A DNA stretch of 28,881 nt, from the NCBI GenBank assembly GCA_002403175.1, contig DHHG01000007.1, positions 1 to 28,881 on the forward strand. Direction: 5' to 3'. This document shows, piece after piece, positions 14,351-22,675 of this stretch. Position 1 is the first letter of the stretch, and every line of letters begins with the position of its first letter. This stretch comes from Syntrophaceae bacterium UBA4778 (lineage in GTDB: Bacteria; Desulfobacterota; Syntrophia; Syntrophales; UBA4778). Below the pieces are notes generated by a model that was not told the DNA's origin, did no database searches, and saw only the letters and a list, made by a program, of their open reading frames with translations. Both the position numbers and the translations under genes were made by a program.

Positions 14351-15268
14351 TCATACGCCGGAATATAGAATTTTTCCGGAATCCATAAATTCATAACCTG
14401 CGATCTTTTCCGCCCGCGACCTAAACGATTCGGACCTCAAGGTTTCTATAAAGGCCTGAACTCCTTTTTCGAAATAGGTGGGCTGAGCCAGAACCATGTC
14501 AAAGCTTTCCGTTGTAATAGGAACAAACGAAAGTCCCAGCAGTTTCGATACGGCTATGGTCGCAATGCCAACATCCGCTTCATCTGAAAGTATCGACAGA
14601 CCGACTTCGAAATGAGTATACACAGCATTATTGTACCCCTTGATATCCTGGGAAGATACTCCTGCCCTTTCCAGCTCATAATCAAGCAGCATTCTGGTTC
14701 CAGAACCGTCCTGCCGATTGATGAATCGGATATTTTTCTTAACCAGATCATCAAAAGTGGCAATTTTCAGAGGATTGTCCCGAGCGGTCACGAACCCGAT
14801 CTTTCTCCGAAATAGATTGACGACCACCGGTTGTAATTTTGGCACATAGGAAGGAAGATAGGGGATATTATAAACACCGCTTTCAGGATCCAGAAGATGC
14901 GACCATGCTATGTCCGTGTAACCTGAATCAAGCGCCCGGAGACCTTCCCTGCTTCCGGTATTCGCAGAAAAAATATAAAATTCAGGATGAGATTTGCGAA
15001 GGAAGGTCTGTAGCATATCCAGCACGGGATCATTACTTCCGGAGGCGAGTAGAGCGCCCTGTATGCGACCGCTCTTTTTTTGGGCTTCTTTAAGGCCCTT
15101 TTGGGCATCTCTTTCTATCCATTCGTCAATGAGTTTCTTTGGAAAAACCCATTTGCCGGTCACCCGGGAGGCCGGAATCCTGTCTGCCTTGATCAAGGCA
15201 TAGACCTGCTTCTCGTGAATCCCGAGATATTGGGCAACTTCCTTCGTAGTCATCATTTCCTGCGGCAT
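14351..15268 (-). CDS. HTH plus periplasmic-binding-protein-fold regulator, probably oxyanion-responsive
   Basis: This 305-aa protein has an N-terminal excisionase/MerR-like helix-turn-helix: 'MTTKEVAQYLGIHEKQVYALIKADRIPASRVTGKWVFPKKLIDEWI' (6-51). It is joined to a PBP-like substrate-binding domain (about 70-295; PF12727 type) with GALLASGSNDPVLDML, FSANTGSREGL and NRQDGSGTRMLLD, the last being equivalent to the SRGDxSGTH of TupA. Proteins of this plan are known next to molybdate and tungstate transporters, and the domain in them senses the oxyanion inside the cell. The ATG at 15268 follows AAGGTGAT. It is transcribed in the same direction as the tup genes that follow, and TTTATAAA sites lie before both. 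Control of the tup operon is inferred from position. It is not the ModE type. Confidence 0.88.
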   Translation of the reverse strand: MPQEMMTTKEVAQYLGIHEKQVYALIKADRIPASRVTGKWVFPKKLIDEWIERDAQKGLKEAQKKSGRIQGALLASGSNDPVLDMLQTFLRKSHPEFYIFSANTGSREGLRALDSGYTDIAWSHLLDPESGVYNIPYLPSYVPKLQPVVVNLFRRKIGFVTARDNPLKIATFDDLVKKNIRFINRQDGSGTRMLLDYELERAGVSSQDIKGYNNAVYTHFEVGLSILSDEADVGIATIAVSKLLGLSFVPITTESFDMVLAQPTYFEKGVQAFIETLRSESFRSRAEKIAGYEFMDSGKILYSGV

Positions 15269-15278
15269 AGATCACCTT

Positions 15279-15286
15279 TTTATAAA
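15279..15286 (-). promoter_or_regulatory. TTTATAAA palindrome before the regulator gene
   Basis: One copy of the octamer found twice before the tup operon lies 10 bp upstream of the regulator ATG, next to its ribosome-binding site; it could allow self-repression. Confidence 0.35.
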
Positions 15287-15311
15287 TTTAGTTGGCACTT
15301 TGGTAAAAAAG

Positions 15312-15339
15312 ATTATCTCTATTGGTCGGTACCGGTCAA
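15312..15339 (-). promoter_or_regulatory. candidate promoter of the regulator gene
   Basis: Minus-strand -35 TTGACC (15339-15334), 16-bp spacer, -10 GATAAT (15317-15312), about 45 bp before the start. The rest of the 298-bp gap up to 15566 holds nothing else I recognise. Confidence 0.5.
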
Positions 15340-15566
15340 GGAAATCTGAAACAGAATACCAGTCCAACTCTAGCAAGAATAAGAACCGGCGATATGCAAT
15401 CGAGGGCGAATATAAAGAACTCTTATTACAAAATCAACCATTTCTTTTACTTATTATTACCTGCACGCATCTCGTTCAAGTTCAGGAGATAGGGAGTAAG
15501 TGAATTGTAAAGAATTAAGAGAAAAAGGTGGGGCGAGAGAAAATTCAGGATGTCGCAAATTTAGAT

Positions 15567-16973
15567 TCATTCAACTATTCTGATCCGATCAATCCTGTTA
15601 ATAAAAGAGCCGACTCGTGTACTTTTTCCTAGGTCGAGATCGGAAACAATGATGCGATTAACGACTTTTACGTATTCTTTATTATTGACAACATCATGAT
15701 ATCCGTAGATGCCGTGAATGGCGAAAGGAACGCCATCCACGGAGCCAAGATAGAGCATGATATGGCCGGCCATTCTGAGAAGTGTGATACCGCCGATACC
15801 CGAGCTGCTCAGAATTTCTTTTTTTTGTTCTGGGGGAGCTTTCCCGTCAAAAGACTCGAGGGGATGCCCTATTCTTGACTGAAAAAAGGAATTCCGGGGA
15901 AGTTCAAGCCCGACAGTGGCAAAGATACCTCGAATAAAACTGGAACAGTCCTGATCACCATTCATATCTCCCCAACCATAGGGATCATTTAAAAACTCGA
16001 ATGCCTGAACAATGATATTTCTTGGCGTGTAGGGAAGAAACCCCCGGCTCACATCTTTCTTCCTGACGAAGACCGAAATGAACCGGATGGAACCACGGGG
16101 ATCCCTTTCAGGGAGAATTACTTCCATTTTATCTGCATGTTCCTGAATAAGCGGGAAACGCTGGCCCATCCTGACGCGTTCATAAAATTCAGTCATTTCC
16201 GAGTCAAGGTAAAGCTCTCCTTTGGAGGAAGTAACGACAACAAAATCCTTTTCACTCACAAATTTTTTCATTTCATCGAATTCGCATGGGATAACGCGGC
16301 CGGCTTCAACCCAACCTTCACCATGAGAAGCTATGACATAATGCCATTTTCCATCATAGCTTGTATGCAGTATAGCAACGGCAGTGGCTACATCTAAAGC
16401 ACTGTTCTGAAGGCGGTCAAAGTCACGGATGACCCTGGCCTGGTAAAAACCTTCCGTAACAGGAAGGACCCGCAAATCCGCATACCTGGTAATAAAACCG
16501 AATTTCACAAAGATTCTTGACGGTATACTTTCGACATTCATATTGAGTTTTATTGAGGAAAGCAGGGATTTCGTGACAGATTCGCCTCCGCATCGATAAA
16601 GCCGGATTCCGGAGATGGTTACGTAATCCTGATTCAATGCGGCAATAAGGCTCTCCCCAGGATAATGATCAGGAAACGCAGTGAGATCATAAGAGATCTT
16701 CAGCTCATTCCTGATTGCCTCATTCAGAGTTTGAATTTTCCGTTCATCTAAAATAATCTTATTGGGGAAGGGATGTCTTCCGATCCAGAAGCCGGGCGAA
16801 TTCATATCGGACCGCGTCCCCGGAAGCAGTGCGGGAGCAGGTATTTGTGGGGGCGATATGGATTTTTTTTCCGACCGCTTTACCGCATAGGCATTGGTCG
16901 AACAAAGTCCCCATAAAGGGAGAAAGAGAATTATTAAAATAAGATATTTTCTTGGAACTTTCATATGTCTCAT
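15567..16973 (-). CDS. secreted SH3 / NlpC-P60 cell-wall peptidase
   Basis: The 468-aa protein has a signal peptide (about 5-30). Next come an N-terminal NlpC/P60 stabilising domain (SPGFWIGRHPFPNKIILD and the following helix), two SH3-type domains (about 165-240 and 250-315) and a C-terminal NlpC/P60 domain. The catalytic residues are visible: Cys343 in QDCSSF, His404 in AGHIMLYLG and His420 in AIHGIYG. This four-part layout is a known family of periplasmic gamma-D-glutamyl-diamino-acid endopeptidases that trim peptidoglycan peptides for turnover or recycling. The start is uncertain: ATG at 16973 or 16964 both give a good signal peptide, and an upstream TTG at 17009 has no ribosome-binding site. 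The gene stands alone between the tup region and the MBL gene. Confidence 0.9.
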   Translation of the reverse strand: MRHMKVPRKYLILIILFLPLWGLCSTNAYAVKRSEKKSISPPQIPAPALLPGTRSDMNSPGFWIGRHPFPNKIILDERKIQTLNEAIRNELKISYDLTAFPDHYPGESLIAALNQDYVTISGIRLYRCGGESVTKSLLSSIKLNMNVESIPSRIFVKFGFITRYADLRVLPVTEGFYQARVIRDFDRLQNSALDVATAVAILHTSYDGKWHYVIASHGEGWVEAGRVIPCEFDEMKKFVSEKDFVVVTSSKGELYLDSEMTEFYERVRMGQRFPLIQEHADKMEVILPERDPRGSIRFISVFVRKKDVSRGFLPYTPRNIIVQAFEFLNDPYGWGDMNGDQDCSSFIRGIFATVGLELPRNSFFQSRIGHPLESFDGKAPPEQKKEILSSSGIGGITLLRMAGHIMLYLGSVDGVPFAIHGIYGYHDVVNNKEYVKVVNRIIVSDLDLGKSTRVGSFINRIDRIRIVE

Positions 16974-17091
16974 TGCTCGTGGATTGCCATACCAGAAATC
17001 AGAGAACAATTCAACGGGACTTCGGAGCTATCTCCCAATTGCATTAGCTTTCCAGTTAGCAGTTGCTAATAGCCCTGAGAGAAACAATTTC

Positions 17092-17100
17092 TGCTATAAT
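17092..17100 (+). promoter_or_regulatory. extended -10 promoter for the MBL-fold gene
   Basis: TGCTATAAT (17092-17100) is an extended -10 element (TGnTATAAT) with no clear -35, about 98 bp before the ATG. Confidence 0.45.
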
Positions 17101-17197
17101 GCCTGGATACTTTTTAGAACAAATTTTGTAATCAAATTTTAGGCTGTAAAGCTGAAAAAGGGTTTGGGCCGAATTTCTTAAGGTTTATTTATCGAAT

Positions 17198-18070
17198 ATG
17201 ATCGAAGTAAAAAAAAATATATTCCTGATCCCGGGCCGGAATGGCTCTCTATTTCCATATAGTAACGGTCTTTACATAAAAGGCAGCCATATACGCGTTC
17301 TGATTGACGCCGGGATGGGGCGTTCGGAAACAGAAGCCTGCATTCGATCAGGACTCGATTTGGTCATCCTGAGTCATTGCCATCACGACCACAGAAGCAG
17401 TATTGATACTATTCCATCTTATATTCCCATATGGTGTCACGAACTGGAAATAGCTCTAATTGAGAACAGAGATTTTTTCATTGAAAGTACCGGTATTTCC
17501 AGAAGCGGACTGAATTGCAGAAGGATTTTCGGGAAATTGCCTTTTCATAAAGTCCATATCGCAAAGCCTCTTCACGATCTCGAAGAAATCGATATAGGTG
17601 GTTTGCTTCTTCAAATAATTCATATTCCGGGGCATTCACCAGGCCACATCGCTATTCATGTTCCCGAGGAGAAATTTCTCTTCTCTGCCGATATATCTCT
17701 GAGTCCATTTGGTCCCTTTTACGGCCACGATTTCGGAAACATTGACGATTCGATTCAATCGATCCGCAGGTTGAAAGGAATAGAAAGCGAGATGGTCATT
17801 ACGGGACATTTCGGCCCCTTTGCAAGCGATATCGGGCGGCGTTTTTCAGAATATGAGGAAATAATTTATCGTAGAAACAGGTTTATTATCTCCCTGCTCT
17901 CAGAAGCCAGGGCCCTGGACGATATATGCGGGACCGGCATCATCTATCCGACTTCGGCCAGACTGACCCGGGTCATGAAATGGTGGGAACGCGTACACCT
18001 GGAAAAAAACCTGAACTGGCTTACGGCAAGATCTGAAATTCAACGGGAAGGAAACTTTTACCGAAAGTAG
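17198..18070 (+). CDS. metallo-beta-lactamase-fold hydrolase
   Basis: This 290-aa protein carries the HxHxDH metal motif (HCHHDH, 60-65), the second-site motif HIPGHSPGH (about 146-154), the bridging Asp in FSADIS and a later His in ITGHFGP. This is the complete dinuclear zinc or iron centre of the MBL fold. No signal peptide is present, so it is cytoplasmic. The C-terminal 90 residues are helical, as in the glyoxalase II-like and related thioester hydrolases, but I cannot assign a substrate. The ribosome-binding site is weak (AAGG 14 bases upstream). The gene converges on the enolase-superfamily gene 54 bp downstream; a functional link to that operon is possible but not shown. Confidence 0.85.
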   Translation: MIEVKKNIFLIPGRNGSLFPYSNGLYIKGSHIRVLIDAGMGRSETEACIRSGLDLVILSHCHHDHRSSIDTIPSYIPIWCHELEIALIENRDFFIESTGISRSGLNCRRIFGKLPFHKVHIAKPLHDLEEIDIGGLLLQIIHIPGHSPGHIAIHVPEEKFLFSADISLSPFGPFYGHDFGNIDDSIQSIRRLKGIESEMVITGHFGPFASDIGRRFSEYEEIIYRRNRFIISLLSEARALDDICGTGIIYPTSARLTRVMKWWERVHLEKNLNWLTARSEIQREGNFYRK

Positions 18071-18124
18071 CAAAGCGGAGCCCTTCCATTTTGTTGAATA
18101 CCGAACTGATAGGGAAAGAAGGCA

Positions 18125-19240
18125 TCATCTGAAATCGATACTTAGCATCGGCGCTAAATTTTTTTTATCTATGTGGTCCCCCAGGCCAGGTCTTAAATCC
18201 GGAGAGGGTGATTTTTCTTGTTCGATAGTACCGCCAAAGAGCAGCGGCGAGCATCCCTCATAGCAAACGACTTCAGGCACCGTCTTCACAAAACTCTCGC
18301 CTGCCTTGCTCAGGATCTTTGTCTCTCCGACATGAGCCCCCAATTGAATCCGGACCCCATGGCTTCTGGCAAAATCGGCAATTCTTTTCGAACGCAATAA
18401 ACCTCCGCACTTGGAAATCTTAATATTCAGAATGTCGCAGGCTCTCTTTGAAATCAGCTTTTCAGCATCATTCAGAGAGCACATGGATTCATCCACTATT
18501 ACCGGAACCCCTGTTTCTTTTCTTATGATTTGCAGACCCTCCAGATCGTGAGCTGCAACAGGCTGTTCAACAGCAGAAATCCCAGAGTCTTTCAATCTAT
18601 TTAGATTCGCAAGCGCTTGCCCCACCGTCCAATGGCCATTTGCTTCAACCCTTATATCCGCCGAATCTCCAAATTGCGAACGAACGAAATGAACCCTTTC
18701 ATAATTCTCGGTCGGATCTGGAGCCATAAGGATCTTAAAATGTTTGATATTGGTTTTTTCAATGATTTCTTTATAGCGCACCATGAAGGAGAGAGGAGCA
18801 AGCGGAACGGAAAAAGAATAAGGTATGTCCGTCCTCTGAACGGGTCCAAGGAATTCCGTTATATGCTTATGCGTATGATTTCCCAATGCATCCAGAAGGG
18901 CTATATCGCAACAGCCAAGAGCGGAACGGAAGGAGATAATATTTCTGGACTGGCATTCCTGTTCCAGGAGGTCTAAAATATTTTCGACATCCTGAATCGA
19001 ATCTATCTCATTGTGAAAGAGAATGGACGAAAAAAGTTCCTTAATCAATCGAACAACCGATACGGTAGTCTCACCTGTCACATATGGCCTCGGAGCGCTT
19101 TCACCCCAGCCGGTTACGCCATTGTCAAAAGCGAGCTCAATCAGAACGGAATCTGAACTGGCTCTGGAAAGATGAGCAGATTTGAATGCAAGGAGAAAAG
19201 GCGTCTTGCACGAAAATAAATTGATTTTTATCAATCTCAT
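18125..19240 (-). CDS. enolase-superfamily protein (MLE subgroup), altered active site
   Basis: This 371-aa protein has the capping domain (1-130; WGESAPRPYVTGET) and the TIM-barrel of the muconate-lactonising / dipeptide-epimerase group. Metal ligands are visible: Glu199 in RVEANGHW (normally Asp), Glu225 in VEQPV and Asp250 in VDES. The barrel Lys of the sixth strand is present (KISKCGG, Lys274/Lys277). The second-strand KxK, however, reads FKILMA (169-173), so the Lys that usually acts as the second acid/base is Leu171. A two-base epimerase reaction is thus doubtful; a one-base elimination or a changed substrate is possible. The ATG at 19240 overlaps the stop of the amidotransferase gene (ATGA), whereas the GTG at 19252 is less likely. 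It is the last gene of the operon. Confidence 0.88.
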   Translation of the reverse strand: MRLIKINLFSCKTPFLLAFKSAHLSRASSDSVLIELAFDNGVTGWGESAPRPYVTGETTVSVVRLIKELFSSILFHNEIDSIQDVENILDLLEQECQSRNIISFRSALGCCDIALLDALGNHTHKHITEFLGPVQRTDIPYSFSVPLAPLSFMVRYKEIIEKTNIKHFKILMAPDPTENYERVHFVRSQFGDSADIRVEANGHWTVGQALANLNRLKDSGISAVEQPVAAHDLEGLQIIRKETGVPVIVDESMCSLNDAEKLISKRACDILNIKISKCGGLLRSKRIADFARSHGVRIQLGAHVGETKILSKAGESFVKTVPEVVCYEGCSPLLFGGTIEQEKSPSPDLRPGLGDHIDKKNLAPMLSIDFR

Positions 19241-20346
19241 TCTCTTGACCACTCCGCTCTGTCGTTTATTTCAGATCTGTGTAATCCCAATTCATCTATA
19301 AAATCCTGATAACGGTCCGGCTCCGTCCGTTGCTCCAGAGCCATTCTCTGCAGAGCTTCATTGCGTGTCATCACACCTCTGCGAATCAGTGTGCTGTTCT
19401 TGATGGTCTCTTGAGTCAATCCGAATTTTTTGTATTTAAGGAATTCCTTAATGGGAAAGAGCGAGCAATCAAAATGGCTATCGTGTTTTCCGGAAGGCTG
19501 CTCCCAGCCTAATTCCTTTTTGAGAATTTGAGGAATCCTCATCAAATCCCATTCAACATAATCCGGTAACTGGATTAAATCGATCAAGTATTCTTTATTC
19601 TCTTCATAATCTTTACTGCCGATCTTAACTTGCCTGGGATCGCGCAGGCGCTTATATGTACGAATTACATTCGCGTCCAGTGTGACTTGAGACATCAATT
19701 CTTCTTCCAGTTCCCGATTGAGATTCTGGAAGAAATATTGAAGGGATGTCACGGAAACTCCGGGCTGGTATTCGTATATCCTGGACCAACCTCCGACGGT
19801 AAGCGGAGAATAGCCTAGAGTTTTCTTCTGATCGCAACAAAAACTGGCCATATAAACATATCCCAAATTATTGCAAACAGAGCAGAATTCTCCCTGCTTT
19901 TTCAGAAAATGTCCGTATAACCTTTTCATGAAGGCCTGATTCGGCCTAACAGTTACCAAATCGATTCCCAAATTATCGACCAGAGCCGAAAGATTCCGTA
20001 TAGCAATTTCAGATCGATAGCCGTTATCAAAATTGAAACCCAGTATCTTTAAATTGTATTCTTTCTTAAGATAGTAAGCCACATAGGTGCTATCTTTACC
20101 ACCGCTCAGCCCAAGGATTACATCATAACGGCCCTTCCCTCTATAGGATTCAATGATTTTATCCAGCTGTTGTTTTAGTTCCGTATAATTCTCTCTCTCT
20201 GCAATCGGCTCAAGGCAAAAGTTACAGATACCCTGATCATTAAACGATATGGTCGGATGGCTGTCCGGGAGAATGCATCTCGTGCAGCGTCTGAAATCTT
20301 CGGCCATCATCGTTCTTTCTTTTTCCATTATTCCTGATTTCTGCAT
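19237..20346 (-). CDS. N-acetyl sugar amidotransferase (WbpG/PseA-like PP-loop enzyme)
   Basis: This 369-aa protein has an N-terminal Cys pair set, CTRC (21-24) and CNFC (41-44), forming a zinc knuckle. The PP-loop ATP-pyrophosphatase motif SGGKDST is at 81-87, and a further CSVC follows near 155. It matches the N-acetyl-sugar amidotransferase family, which converts an acetamido group of a nucleotide sugar into an acetamidino group for LPS O-antigens or flagellin glycans, using ammonia from a HisH-like partner. No HisH or HisF homologue is seen in the window. The ATG at 20346 has AGGAGG seven bases upstream. It follows the PilZ-containing gene by 27 bp and overlaps the enolase-superfamily gene, so one transcript is expected. 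The substrate here is unknown. Confidence 0.88.
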   Translation of the reverse strand: MQKSGIMEKERTMMAEDFRRCTRCILPDSHPTISFNDQGICNFCLEPIAERENYTELKQQLDKIIESYRGKGRYDVILGLSGGKDSTYVAYYLKKEYNLKILGFNFDNGYRSEIAIRNLSALVDNLGIDLVTVRPNQAFMKRLYGHFLKKQGEFCSVCNNLGYVYMASFCCDQKKTLGYSPLTVGGWSRIYEYQPGVSVTSLQYFFQNLNRELEEELMSQVTLDANVIRTYKRLRDPRQVKIGSKDYEENKEYLIDLIQLPDYVEWDLMRIPQILKKELGWEQPSGKHDSHFDCSLFPIKEFLKYKKFGLTQETIKNSTLIRRGVMTRNEALQRMALEQRTEPDRYQDFIDELGLHRSEINDRAEWSRE

Positions 20347-20373
20347 TAAGATCCCTCCTATTTTCGTTCAGGT

Positions 20374-22464
20374 TTAAAATTTGATTCTGAATTTTTTGGA
20401 CATGTAACCCGTATAATATCTTGCATATTCCACAAGATTTAAAATCCATAACTGGTATTCTTTAATTTCCATATTCTTCTGGGATTTCAAATATGTATTC
20501 GGATAAACCAACAGGGCTATTTCGTTTGAATGAAATCGCTCCGATACCTGATTTAATGCGGAGGAAAGAATGTCCCATTTCAATTGGGGATCTATGATGA
20601 AAACCTTTATCCCGTTAAGGATTTCGGACAAATTCAAACCGAAATCAGACTCCTCGATAATCAGAATCGCTACCGGTTCTTTTTTATGCCGGAGCGAGAA
20701 GATACTGCAATTTCGTCTGAATCCAATTTTACTAAAAGAATCTTTCAATGTACGGTCAACCATGCACCTCTGCTTAAGACCTGTAGATTCTAAAAAAAGT
20801 CCGCCGGAAACTTCTTCGTAAAATTTTTCAAATTTTAGAAGATCCGCTTCGCTGCTTTTCTCAACAGAGAATCCATTCGGCAGCTCTTTTTTTGCTCCGG
20901 CAGAAAAAATAGAATACGCGAAAAGATCCAGAGATGATGCATGTAAATTTCCAAGTTCTCGTGTGAATTCACCATAGACCCTGTCGGCAAACTCATTTTT
21001 GGGCTGATAGTAAGCCAATATGAAATCAGTATTGGAGGAAGGCATTTTGGAAATACTGTTTATATAATGAAGGATTTGCCGCAATGCCTTCATTCCTACT
21101 ATTTTTCCATCCATCGGTCTTGCCGCAAGGTGATGACATAGCCAGCTTCTGGAATATGCTTTTATCATGGAAACATGTCCGAATATCCGGCCGTTTTTTT
21201 CATAAGTAAAGTGCCTCGCAATCTCGGGACAAAGGTCGTACAACAATCGATAAGTTCTCTTGAAATTATCCCGAGCAGATCCAATCAGTTGATACTTCTT
21301 TGGATAGATAAATCCCGTATCGAAAAGAAATTCCCAAAGAGCATCCAGGTTAACCCTTTTAGAAAGGAAGGCATTCGGCTCGAGCGCATTAAAATTTACA
21401 TTTGCCAGCATCGTATAATCCCTGAGGTCCATATCGAGGAATGCAATACCGAAAAGATAATTTCCCTCGCTTTCGCGCCTGTACATAATGCGTGCCTGAC
21501 AAGTGATCTCGAAAGCACCTGCAAACTGTATCTTCAGTTCGGGAATTATCATCCCGGGAATCAGGATACATTCCCCCTTGCTCTCTCGAAGCGAACATCC
21601 GCTATTCGAAAGATCCACAATTTCTCTTTCCGTTCTCTTTTTTAGAAAAGGGTGTTTAAAAACCGCGATGGGCTGTGGGGTCAATTTCAGTCTGGAATCT
21701 CTGAGCTTCAAAATCGATTCAGAATCGGTCACCAAGCGATCCTGGCGCTTGCAGATAAAATCAAGTTCATAATTCTCCTGACATAAACGTAAAATGGAAA
21801 AATAATCTGACAAAAGGACATCGTTCTCATGGCTGATTGTCAGTTTTATTTCCCTATCCAGCCTGATATCTGATAAATGAAATTGGAATTCGTTTCTGAT
21901 CCGGATTCGGATGGCATCGGAATTAAAATCCTTTAGTTCACCTTTCAACAAAACCTGACCCTGTCTGATTTCAACTTCTCGCGAATGAGAAAGGTACCGA
22001 CGCATTTTTCGTTGTTCCAGTGAAATCCCGGCTTCAGACAACCGAAGCACAATGGAATCTTTGGTGATTTTTTTCAATGATACAGAGATTGCAAAAATTT
22101 CATTTTCCTTCACGAGTAGTAAATGCCGAAATTCGTATTCCTGAAGAGAAAATTCCGGGTACGGCAGCGGCCAATAGCAAGTGATTTCTTCCGAAAGAGC
22201 AGGCTCAGTATATGATTCCACCAGATAATCCATATCTTCCTGAGGAACATAAAAGTGGATTCGAATTCTTTCATTTTTGAAGTGAATTAAATTGATTATA
22301 TTTAGAATTTTTTCTTTCTCCACAACAGGTTGGGGAAATTCAAGTGGGAGAGAAATGGCACTGTCATGAAACAGCCTTGTCCTTTTGAAATATTTCAACT
22401 GAGTTGGTGGGTGGGATTCCGAAGAGTATAAATCCAAAGCTGCTTGATGATTGCTAAAATTCAT
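20374..22464 (-). CDS. PilZ-domain protein with acetyltransferase-like C-terminal half
   Basis: The 696-aa protein has no membrane segment. Residues about 150-215 form a degenerate PilZ-like barrel. Residues about 255-350 form a second one with a clear DLSNSG (284-289), the D/N-x-S-x-x-G part of the c-di-GMP site, and a C-terminal 'GNYLFGIAFLDMD' strand typical of PilZ; the RxxxR half is not obvious. The region from about 375 to 690 (ALWEFLFDTGFIYP..., RIFGHVSMIKAYSRSWLCHHLAA, PVAILIIEESD) resembles a double GNAT/FemAB-type N-acyltransferase fold. AAAGGAG six bases before the ATG gives a good start. It is the first gene of an operon with a sugar amidotransferase and an enolase-superfamily enzyme. 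A c-di-GMP-switched acyltransferase is inferred; the acyltransferase call is tentative. Confidence 0.7.
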   Translation of the reverse strand: MNFSNHQAALDLYSSESHPPTQLKYFKRTRLFHDSAISLPLEFPQPVVEKEKILNIINLIHFKNERIRIHFYVPQEDMDYLVESYTEPALSEEITCYWPLPYPEFSLQEYEFRHLLLVKENEIFAISVSLKKITKDSIVLRLSEAGISLEQRKMRRYLSHSREVEIRQGQVLLKGELKDFNSDAIRIRIRNEFQFHLSDIRLDREIKLTISHENDVLLSDYFSILRLCQENYELDFICKRQDRLVTDSESILKLRDSRLKLTPQPIAVFKHPFLKKRTEREIVDLSNSGCSLRESKGECILIPGMIIPELKIQFAGAFEITCQARIMYRRESEGNYLFGIAFLDMDLRDYTMLANVNFNALEPNAFLSKRVNLDALWEFLFDTGFIYPKKYQLIGSARDNFKRTYRLLYDLCPEIARHFTYEKNGRIFGHVSMIKAYSRSWLCHHLAARPMDGKIVGMKALRQILHYINSISKMPSSNTDFILAYYQPKNEFADRVYGEFTRELGNLHASSLDLFAYSIFSAGAKKELPNGFSVEKSSEADLLKFEKFYEEVSGGLFLESTGLKQRCMVDRTLKDSFSKIGFRRNCSIFSLRHKKEPVAILIIEESDFGLNLSEILNGIKVFIIDPQLKWDILSSALNQVSERFHSNEIALLVYPNTYLKSQKNMEIKEYQLWILNLVEYARYYTGYMSKKFRIKF

Positions 22465-22675
22465 TCCTTTCTCCTTTGAGAAGCTTAATGATTCCAGCCA
22501 ATTCGAAAAGTCGCTCTGATTTTATGTTGATTCAAAATAATCGGTCAGTTTCAAAATCGGAAAATCTGAATTTGAAAGAATAAAGGTAGTCAATAAGAAT
22601 AAATGACTAGGAAAGTAGTACCAGACAGAACATATTCTGTCAATAAAAATGTTTATAATATGTAAGAATTTTTTA

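Noticed and set aside
15300..15503. 67-codon plus-strand frame in the regulator gap
   Set aside because: No ribosome-binding site, no family pattern, and it runs over the regulator's promoter.
22465..22500. sigma54-like GG...GC pair before the PilZ gene
   Set aside because: The distance between GG and GC is 13 bases rather than the required 10.
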